In this document: one piece after another, positions 29,028 through 34,289 of the stretch
Position numbering within the stretch: the first letter of the stretch is position 1
Layout: each line of letters starts with the position of its first letter
Assembly (NCBI GenBank): GCA_020025795.1
Contig: JAHHRK010000002.1
Span: 1 to 36,271 of the forward strand
DNA: 36,271 nt
Source of the DNA: Faecalibacterium sp.
GTDB lineage: Bacteria > Bacillota > Clostridia > Oscillospirales > Ruminococcaceae
Direction of reading: 5' to 3'
Position numbers and translations under genes: made by a program
The notes under the pieces: generated by a model
Seen by the model: the letters and a program-made list of their open reading frames with translations, nothing else
Database searches by the model: none
What the model was told of the DNA's origin: nothing

Positions 29028-30650
29028 TTAGTGCAAATATATAATAATGTAAGCGGTCAGCGTAAGAGAATTTACAAGGGAAAAAGAAAGGGGCGAGGTT
29101 CGACTCCCATCGCCTCCACCAACAGCCGCATGATTCGAACCTTGCAAAACGCCGCTATTATGCGGTTTGTTTTCAGGGTCAAGGTATTGAGTCAGCGGGA
29201 CGAGCGAGCTTTCGAGCTCGCTCTTTTTGTTTGTCAAATTATAATAAATCAGTGCGTGCGTATCGGATAGGTACACACTGGAAACAAAGGTGCGTAGCAA
29301 ACGTGCCTGATAGTCTGCCGGCTGTTCAGAAGGGGCAGCTGCAAATTGAGATAGCATAAATTCCAACTGTTCTTTGGTAAACTGGCCAGTAATTGGTTCG
29401 ATGCGGTCCAGATCATAGCGAATTTTAGCTTCTGCCTTTTCCAGATCCTGCAGACGCTGCATTACCCCGGCGGTAGAAATGCCATCTTCTAATGCACGCA
29501 AAAGATTATCCTGCTTGCGGCGATTCTCGGCCAATTCGGTTTCCAACATTTCTCGTTCGGGGTGGGCGCGCTTCTGATCTGCAATTTGTACTTCAATAAG
29601 GCGCTCGGCGATTGCGTCTAACCGTCCAGGTTGTAAGATATATTTGCTTGTTGCCTGGCATACGAGATTTTCTAAATCATCTTTTACAATGTTTTTCTTG
29701 CTGCAGAGTTTTTTGCGTCGGCCAGGGCAGGTGTAATAGTAATGCGTTTGTCCGGTATGACTGGTGCCGCAAGTGCCGCGCATTGCTGTTTTACATTCTG
29801 CGCAGAACAACTTTCCAGACAGCAGATAGTCTGCTTTACGGGAAAGCGGAGCTTTGCGGTCTTTGTTGATTTCGACCTGGCGTTGCGCAGCGTCCCACAA
29901 ATCACGGTCAATGATGGCCGGGATACCGCCCTCTTTGCGGTATCCGTGCGAATTGTACACACCGATATATTGTTCATTGGTCACAATTCGAATGATGCTG
30001 CTGCGGGAGAAATCGTTTCCGTAAGCGGTTTTCACGCCACGGGCATTCAGCTCACGAACAATGGCAGCGGCCTGTTTTCCGGCAGCGTATTGCTCAAAGA
30101 TCCAGCGGACAGTTGGGGCTTGAGTTTCATCAATAACAAATTCATGCTGTTTGTTGGTTGTTAGACCCAAAGCGTAGTAACCGCCTAAACCATGGCATTT
30201 CATTGCACTTTCACGCATACCCCGGCGGAGCTTCTGGCTCAGCTCAGCAGAATAATATTCAGCCAAGCCTTCCATCAGGCTTTCCAGAATGATGCCGTCT
30301 GGACCGTCTGGGATAGATTCAGCAGCATACAGGATTTTGACGCCGTTTTTGCGAAGTCGCGTTTTGTAAATTGCGCTATCGTAGCGGTTGCGGCTGATGC
30401 GGTCGGTTTTCCAGCAGATTACAGCATCAAAAGCGTGCCGATCGGAATCGGCAATCATACGTTGGAAGGCTGGGCGTTCATCTGTTGTGCCGGAAATGTG
30501 GCGGTCAATATATTCACCGCAAATGGAAAGCCCATGCGATTCTGCCCAGGCTTCGCAATCTCGTCGCTGGCCTTCGATGGATTGTTCGGTCTGGTTTCCG
30601 CCGCCGGAATAGCGATAGTAGGCGACAAGACGCATTGGTTTTTCAGTCAT
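29028..30650 (-). CDS. Large serine recombinase
   Basis: The 540-codon frame has a resolvase domain with catalytic Ser15 (YYRYSGGGNQ) and the SIEGQ motif, a recombinase domain (about 160-270), a zinc-ribbon with Cys283, Cys286, Cys308 and Cys316, and a coiled coil around 355-415. AGGAGG precedes the ATG. The real end is uncertain: residues about 474-483 are encoded by a rightward terminator hairpin, and residues about 510-518 (GGGDGSRT) by the attR core, followed by 22 residues from the first element. Without that element the frame would run into ssrA with a different tail. It is probably the integrase of the second element. Confidence 0.92.
   Translation of the reverse strand: MTEKPMRLVAYYRYSGGGNQTEQSIEGQRRDCEAWAESHGLSICGEYIDRHISGTTDERPAFQRMIADSDRHAFDAVICWKTDRISRNRYDSAIYKTRLRKNGVKILYAAESIPDGPDGIILESLMEGLAEYYSAELSQKLRRGMRESAMKCHGLGGYYALGLTTNKQHEFVIDETQAPTVRWIFEQYAAGKQAAAIVRELNARGVKTAYGNDFSRSSIIRIVTNEQYIGVYNSHGYRKEGGIPAIIDRDLWDAAQRQVEINKDRKAPLSRKADYLLSGKLFCAECKTAMRGTCGTSHTGQTHYYYTCPGRRKKLCSKKNIVKDDLENLVCQATSKYILQPGRLDAIAERLIEVQIADQKRAHPEREMLETELAENRRKQDNLLRALEDGISTAGVMQRLQDLEKAEAKIRYDLDRIEPITGQFTKEQLEFMLSQFAAAPSEQPADYQARLLRTFVSSVYLSDTHALIYYNLTNKKSELESSLVPLTQYLDPENKPHNSGVLQGSNHAAVGGGDGSRTSPLSFSLVNSLTLTAYIIIYLH
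29097..29121 (+). repeat. attR core
   Basis: Exact 25-bp copy of the tmRNA 3' end (see 19558-19582). It marks the right end of the first element and lies inside the 3' part of the serine recombinase frame of the next element. Confidence 0.92.
29202..29233 (+). terminator. Rightward terminator inside the recombinase 3' end
   Basis: GAGCGAGCT (29202-29210) pairs with AGCTCGCTC (29215-29223) across a TTCG tetraloop, followed by TTTTTG. It faces transcription coming from ssrA and would end ssrA if the first element were absent. Confidence 0.82.
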
Positions 30651-30679
30651 AAAAAAATACCTCCTGTGGATGGGTACAC

Positions 30680-30709
30680 TTGAACAAACCCGTCCAGAAG
30701 AGGTATAAT
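30680..30709 (+). promoter_or_regulatory. Strong promoter divergent from the serine recombinase
   Basis: TTGAAC (30680-30685), 18-nt spacer, TATAAT (30704-30709). Arms TGAACAAACCCGTCCAG (30681-30697) and CTGGACAGGTTGTTCA (30728-30743) form an inverted repeat around it. Confidence 0.75.
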
Positions 30710-30715
30710 ATAAAA

Positions 30716-30791
30716 GTAGATTTGGGACTGGACAGGTTGTTCAGATCTCGATGGGAGCACTACGGCACTGCAATGCCGTGGTGCTTTTTAT
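30716..30791 (+). ncRNA. Candidate ~75-nt small RNA divergent from the recombinase
   Basis: A strong promoter leads into a short stretch with no ORF that ends in AGCACTACGGCA (30756-30767) pairing with TGCCGTGGTGCT (30774-30785) and a T-rich tail. Layout and parts of the sequence (GGG-CTG and TGTTC boxes) match the candidate at 20801-20874 beside the tyrosine integrase. Prediction only. Confidence 0.5.
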
Positions 30792-30806
30792 TTTTTGCGG
30801 CTGGAA

Positions 30807-31040
30807 TCAGGCACGCAGGTATGTGCCGGTGTTATCTTTAAATTTTCCGCGCAAAATGCGGGGCAGGTCCCACCAATAGCATTTGAAAAAGCCGCCAAAA
30901 GTTAAGAGATACAAAAAGCCTACAAACGGTTTGCCAACATAAAATTCATGCAGACCAAACCAGCCACCAAACAAGCAGAGCCAGAATGCGACCCATTTCT
31001 TCTTATCGCTGGTTACGGTAACGTAATTGGAATTTGCCAT
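30807..31040 (-). CDS. TM2 domain membrane protein
   Basis: A 77-residue protein with two membrane segments (WVAFWLCLFGGWFGLHEFYV and PFVGFLYLLTFGGFF) and the TM2 pattern G-x-H-x-FY-x-G. GGAGG precedes the ATG. Function of bacterial TM2 proteins is unclear. It lies 30 bp after the XRE repressor on the same strand and is probably co-transcribed with it. Confidence 0.88.
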   Translation of the reverse strand: MANSNYVTVTSDKKKWVAFWLCLFGGWFGLHEFYVGKPFVGFLYLLTFGGFFKCYWWDLPRILRGKFKDNTGTYLRA

Positions 31041-31070
31041 GATTATCCTCCTTCATCCTTTTTTTAACGA

Positions 31071-31565
31071 TTATTCGTTTACGGCATCAACTGTGTCGCT
31101 GGTGGTATTCGAGGCAGTAGCAGCCGTGGTCGATGCACCATCTAAGACGCTTTTTTTATATTCCTCTTCCAACTGTTCGGTGGAAGGGGAATTTTTTTGT
31201 TGTTCGGCCGTTTTGCCAAAAGCGTTCCGGAAATGGTCTAAAACGGCCCGGCGGATTGCAGGGTCAAGCTCAAAATAAGTCTTGAGGATTTTAAGCTCCA
31301 GCTCGGTGCCGCCGTGTTCTTGTACAAACTGGTCAAGAGAAAAGGTTTCCTCTTCTTGAAAAATTTCACCAGTGCCATCCCGCAGCCAATCTTCCCGGAC
31401 ACCAAATACAATACAAAGAGTCTTTATTGTTTGGTCAGATACGGCAGAAGACGGCTGCTCAAGGTAGCTAACGCCTCCTTGGGTAAGGCCAAGATGTTCT
31501 GAAAGTTGCTTCTGGCTCATTCCCTTTTCTTTACGGATGTATTTAATGCGATCGTTTATAGTCAC
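31071..31565 (-). CDS. XRE-family repressor of the second element
   Basis: The product is 164 residues from the GTG at 31563-31565, which follows GGGAGGTGATACAG; the longer frame from 31745 crosses the promoter. It has an N-terminal helix-turn-helix (MSQKQLSEHLGLTQGGVSYL) and an acidic helical C-terminus ending in a Thr/Ala-rich tail. Three ACAAGT(G/T)ACTTGT-type palindromes lie upstream, so it probably represses itself and the rightward genes. Confidence 0.88.
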   Translation of the reverse strand: MTINDRIKYIRKEKGMSQKQLSEHLGLTQGGVSYLEQPSSAVSDQTIKTLCIVFGVREDWLRDGTGEIFQEEETFSLDQFVQEHGGTELELKILKTYFELDPAIRRAVLDHFRNAFGKTAEQQKNSPSTEQLEEEYKKSVLDGASTTAATASNTTSDTVDAVNE

Positions 31566-31589
31566 CTGTATCACCTCCCTCCGTTTTTC

Positions 31590-31683
31590 ATTATATACAA
31601 GTGACTTGTAAAAAGCAAGTGGAAAAACGCTTGACATACACAAGTGACTAGTATACAATGTAGAAAAAGAACAAGTTACTTGT
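31590..31683. promoter_or_regulatory. Immunity-type operator region with three palindromes
   Basis: Leftward promoter: TTGCTT (31613-31618 reverse), 17-nt spacer, TATAAT (31590-31595). Rightward promoter: TTGACA (31631-31636), 17-nt spacer, TACAAT (31654-31659). ACAAGTGACTTGT (31597-31609) lies in the leftward spacer, ACAAGTGACTAGT (31640-31652) in the rightward spacer, and ACAAGTTACTTGT (31671-31683) just past the rightward start. Confidence 0.82.
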
Positions 31684-31722
31684 GAAAAAGCGAAAAGCTT
31701 AATTAGGAAGTGGTAAAAAGAT

Positions 31723-31763
31723 GCAAAATAAAAACACCCCTGCACTACAAATGCAAGGGTGTT
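31723..31763 (-). terminator. Leftward terminator of the membrane protein gene
   Basis: AACACCCCTGCA (31733-31744) pairs with TGCAAGGGTGTT (31752-31763) with one mismatch; on the reverse strand the stem is followed by a T-rich tail. Confidence 0.65.
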
Positions 31764-31787
31764 GGAAAATGAAAGGGGGTGAGAAGT

Positions 31788-31928
31788 GTGGGAGAAATCT
31801 TGATTTCAATCCTTATCGGTGGATTTATCGGGTGGAATCTCGATGTCGTTTTGCGGAACATGCAAAAGTGCGGTGTCAAAGGATGCCCAAAGACTCATGA
31901 AAGCAAAGGCTGCAATAAAAAGCAGTAA
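31788..31928 (+). CDS. Small Cys-containing membrane peptide (candidate)
   Basis: A 46-codon GTG-start ORF with an excellent ribosome site (AAGGGGGTGA) and a repressor-controlled promoter upstream. The N-terminus is hydrophobic (ILISILIGGFIGWNL) and the C-terminus is Lys/Cys-rich (Cys at KCGVKGC and GCNKKQ). It overlaps the reverse-strand membrane gene by about 120 bp. It could be a small holin- or toxin-like peptide; not recognised. Confidence 0.45.
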   Translation: MGEILISILIGGFIGWNLDVVLRNMQKCGVKGCPKTHESKGCNKKQ

Positions 31929-32180
31929 GGCTTTCAAGAAGGTTGGATCCTCGTTAAAAACAGTGGAGGAAATCGTGGTATACACGATAATAGCGAAGAC
32001 AAATACGGAGAGCGAAATCCAAAAATGCTGCTTTATTTCTTTTACCGAGTACTGCGGAGACAAGATTTCAGATTTCGTAGGAGGCGGTTTACAGAGCCAT
32101 TTCCAAAATCGCTTACAGGTTGCGGCAACTACTGTGGCCAACAATGTCACAATTAAATTTTGCAATACACTTTCTACCAT
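31806..32180 (-). CDS. Membrane protein in the immunity region
   Basis: The 124-residue protein has three hydrophobic segments (VLQNLIVTLLATVVAA, HFWISLSVFVFAIIVYT, FLKALLLFIAAFAFMSLW) and a charged C-terminus. AGGAGGTGATA lies just before the ATG at 32178-32180, far better than the GTG at 32189. It is encoded against the rightward genes beside the repressor, a place where temperate phages keep superinfection-exclusion genes; that role is only a suggestion. The opposite-strand frame 31819-32211 has no good start. Confidence 0.65.
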   Translation of the reverse strand: MVESVLQNLIVTLLATVVAATCKRFWKWLCKPPPTKSEILSPQYSVKEIKQHFWISLSVFVFAIIVYTTISSTVFNEDPTFLKALLLFIAAFAFMSLWASFDTALLHVPQNDIEIPPDKSTDKD

Positions 32181-32246
32181 AAGTATCACCTCCTTTCCGT
32201 GCCCATTGTAGCACGGGGAGGAGAAACAAGAAAGGCGGTGAAAGGA

Positions 32247-32531
32247 ATGAACGAAGAAAAGCAGGAACGGCTTGAGGATGCGTTGCTTTTATTTGTAGAG
32301 CGCGTGGCAAAAAAAGAGACAACCTGTGAAACAGAAGTGCAAGTTCTGCCACAGGTTGCCGAGGTTCTGGAGAGGATGGTTGCAATGGAAAAGAGGAACC
32401 GCGAGAATGCCGATTATTATAAATGCGGTTTACGGCGGTGGAGTAAAACACCTCTTTTAAGCCGAATTACGTTGATTGTTTCAACGATGGCGTTGGTCGC
32501 TAGTTTTGTAGTGTTATGCATGAAAGGTTGA
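32247..32531 (+). CDS. Small tail-anchored membrane protein
   Basis: A 94-residue protein, acidic and helical in the first 60 residues (coiled-coil-like around QVAEVLERMVAMEKRN), ending in a single membrane segment (ITLIVSTMALVASFVVLC). AAAGGCGGTG precedes the ATG. Not recognised. Confidence 0.65.
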   Translation: MNEEKQERLEDALLLFVERVAKKETTCETEVQVLPQVAEVLERMVAMEKRNRENADYYKCGLRRWSKTPLLSRITLIVSTMALVASFVVLCMKG

Positions 32532-32535
32532 GAAT

Positions 32536-32709
32536 ATGAAACTCACTGTAAATCATGATGGGGTATGGCTGGATGAAAAAGAAATTAAGAACTGCACCCA
32601 GATTGATATCAAGAATATCACGCCTATCGACAAAATCCAGGTGGTGCTTCACCTGGCGGTCGATGAGGTTGATGTCCAATACCATAGCGAAGAAATCCGA
32701 TTTCATTAA
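32536..32709 (+). CDS. Small hypothetical protein
   Basis: A 57-codon ORF beginning MKLTVNHDGVWLDEKEIKNC, 4 bp after the preceding stop, with AAAGG upstream. The sequence looks like a small beta-rich domain. Unrecognised; supported by position and coding-like composition. Confidence 0.5.
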   Translation: MKLTVNHDGVWLDEKEIKNCTQIDIKNITPIDKIQVVLHLAVDEVDVQYHSEEIRFH

Positions 32710-32828
32710 CAATCTGCTAAATGACATTCAGGCGGGCCGATGTGCCCGCCGCCCGTTCGGTGCTGATCCGCGCCGCCGATGATGGCCTATGGAGGGCCGA
32801 AACGGGAAATAAAGAAAGGAGAAACAGT

Positions 32829-32993
32829 ATGAAGATGGAAACGATGGTACCTACAATGGAAAAGATGCAGGCAGCAGATGTGCTGAACGTGCTGAACAAC
32901 ATTCCGGCGGATGACCAGAAAGCGGTGCTGGCCTACCTGCAGGGCATCCAGATGGGCCAGCAGTTGGCGGTTCAGCAGAACAAAGCTGTTTGA
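32829..32993 (+). CDS. Small hypothetical protein
   Basis: A 54-codon ORF with AAAGGAG before the ATG (MKMETMVPTMEKMQAADVLN); the longer frame from 32721 starts upstream of that site. Helical and Gln-rich at the end. No domain recognised. Confidence 0.55.
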   Translation: MKMETMVPTMEKMQAADVLNVLNNIPADDQKAVLAYLQGIQMGQQLAVQQNKAV

Positions 32994-33005
32994 GGAGGGT
33001 AAGCG

Positions 33006-33155
33006 ATGGACGAACCGATTATTACGAATATGCAGGCGCGCGGCCTGAATGAGCTGTTGGCGTTGTTTTTCAGCAACGCCAATAACCAGGCGGCTTTTGA
33101 GCGCTGGCAGAAAGAGCGGACTAATGTACCGCAGGAAGCGGGGCAGTGTAAATGA
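33006..33155 (+). CDS. Small hypothetical protein
   Basis: A 49-codon ORF starting MDEPIITNMQARGLNELLAL with GGAGGGTAAGCG before the ATG. Its TGA overlaps the ATG of the next gene, so the pair is translationally coupled. Confidence 0.55.
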   Translation: MDEPIITNMQARGLNELLALFFSNANNQAAFERWQKERTNVPQEAGQCK

Positions 33156-33445
33156 CAAGATTGCAGGAGGAAACTTGCCAGATGCTGCTACACCGCGAAT
33201 TGGATTTAAGTATGCATCATCAGGTTCTGATGAAGGATGATGGCCAATATGCTACTGCATTTTTTGGGGTACATATGATGGCTACCTTCCAACTGATGCC
33301 GCTGGAATATGCCAAACCGGTTTTGGCAATGATGGTGCGGCCGATTGATATTCCGGCCGGACAGGATGGCTCTGGCATGGGATTGTATTTCGACCCGGAC
33401 ACGTTGGAACTTCTAACCATGGATGAACAGGAGGACGAAACGTGA
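33152..33445 (+). CDS. Hypothetical protein
   Basis: A 97-residue protein starting in the ATGA overlap. Mixed alpha/beta composition, Met-rich, acidic end (EQEDET). Not recognised. Overlap at both ends shows it belongs to a compact operon. Confidence 0.6.
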   Translation: MTRLQEETCQMLLHRELDLSMHHQVLMKDDGQYATAFFGVHMMATFQLMPLEYAKPVLAMMVRPIDIPAGQDGSGMGLYFDPDTLELLTMDEQEDET

Positions 33446-33699
33446 GGTGCAAATGCATAGGTGCCCACATAGGCTGCTTCATATGCGCGGTGGGCACGCT
33501 CCAGAGCTTATGCGTTTTAGCGAATCAGATGTGCTGGCGATACGCGGCTATTCTGGTTCTGCTGTTTGGTAGCCTGACGATCATACTGGCAAGAGTGGCC
33601 GATAGCACGACCCGGCGGATGCATATGACTCGCCTGCAGATTTTGCAGGCAGCACAAACAAAAATAGCCGGCCACAGCAGCAACTGTGGTCGGCTATAA
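33442..33699 (+). CDS. Small membrane protein, GTG start
   Basis: An 85-codon ORF with GGAGG 7 nt before the GTG, overlapping the preceding stop. It has an N-terminal Cys-rich part (RCKCIGAHIGCFIC) and one membrane segment (YAAILVLLFGSLTIILARV). The 3' end lies in a strong hairpin (33664-33697). Function unknown. Confidence 0.5.
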   Translation: MRCKCIGAHIGCFICAVGTLQSLCVLANQMCWRYAAILVLLFGSLTIILARVADSTTRRMHMTRLQILQAAQTKIAGHSSNCGRL

Positions 33700-33753
33700 C
33701 CCAAAAGGGCTGCGAATTGGACGAACTCGCAGCCTAAGTGTAACACAACTTAG
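33664..33753 (+). promoter_or_regulatory. Three consecutive hairpins before a ribosome site
   Basis: H1: ATAGCCGGCCACAG (33664-33677) with CTGTGGTCGGCTAT (33684-33697). H2: GGCTGCGA (33708-33715) with TCGCAGCC (33727-33734). H3: CTAAGT (33734-33739) with ACTTAG (33748-33753), ending at the AGGAGG of the next gene. No T-run follows any of them, so they look like a structured leader or processing region. Confidence 0.55.
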
Positions 33754-33766
33754 GAGGATTGCAACT

Positions 33767-33979
33767 ATGACACGAAAAAAGTACATCAAATACGTTCAGG
33801 CCATGGGCTTCACCGATACCCGTGGCGCACGGCGTCTGGCAGCTAAGGTAAACCAGGCGGGCTTTTCCTACCATGAGGCTTTTATGGCGACTGCAAAGGT
33901 GTGTATATCCATTTTGGTGTCCGAGCTGATGAACCGCTTGGAAGCAAAATTGCAGGAGGACAACCATGAAAGCGATTGA
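33767..33979 (+). CDS. Small hypothetical basic protein
   Basis: A 70-residue protein (MTRKKYIKYVQAMGFTDTRG) with TAGGAGG 7 nt before the ATG; the longer frame from 33686 covers the hairpins. It overlaps the next gene by 14 bp. Basic first half suggests nucleic-acid contact, but no domain was recognised. Confidence 0.6.
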   Translation: MTRKKYIKYVQAMGFTDTRGARRLAAKVNQAGFSYHEAFMATAKVCISILVSELMNRLEAKLQEDNHESD

Positions 33980-34289
33980 GATTCAGCCCGGCCGTGCGCC
34001 GCGCTTGACGGAGATTGAAAACACCACAGCGTGTTTGCAGAAGCGGGTGGAAGGTCCGATCGTAACCGTCACTCTGGCAGACACCGGCTTGGTTGTCGTA
34101 GTGAATCGTGATGGACGGGAGACGGGCATGGAGCCTACCGGCTGTCTGCGCATCTGGCCCATCCAGGACGACATCTTGCACGGCCCGCTGCTGATCGTCC
34201 GCGCAGCAATGGATACCTTTACCTCTGTACGTGAGAGAGATCTGGAGCTTGTCCAGCGGATTTACCGGGAGGTGCGGCCAGATGTCTAA
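33966..34289 (+). CDS. DUF3846 domain protein
   Basis: The 107-residue protein starts MKAIEIQPGRAPRLTEIENT and includes VVVNRDGRETGMEP, which fit DUF3846, a small domain common in Clostridia mobile elements next to replication or transfer genes. GGAGG precedes the ATG. It overlaps the large ORF by 8 bp. Confidence 0.7.
   Translation: MKAIEIQPGRAPRLTEIENTTACLQKRVEGPIVTVTLADTGLVVVVNRDGRETGMEPTGCLRIWPIQDDILHGPLLIVRAAMDTFTSVRERDLELVQRIYREVRPDV

Larger units (their letters stand above)
19583..29121 (+). mobile_element. Integrated element at ssrA, ~9.5 kb (satellite-like)
   Basis: The element lies between the two 25-bp att repeats and has a tyrosine integrase beside attL reading toward it, matched arm-type sites inside both ends, a divergent repressor/Cro switch, replication genes, accessory genes and a sigma-like gene at the far end. 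No structural, packaging, lysis or transfer gene was seen, so it cannot be a complete phage or a self-transmissible ICE. The order int, regulators, replication, cargo is that of phage-inducible chromosomal islands and related satellites. That class assignment is an inference; boundaries are directly seen. Confidence 0.88.

Noticed and set aside
29097..29121. A second tmRNA or tRNA gene at 29.1 kb
   Set aside because: Only the 3' 25 bases are present; the sequence upstream does not form the 5' acceptor strand or D-arm.
31819..32211. 130-codon forward frame opposite the membrane protein gene
   Set aside because: The reverse-strand gene has a near-perfect ribosome site and hydrophobic segments; the forward frame has neither.
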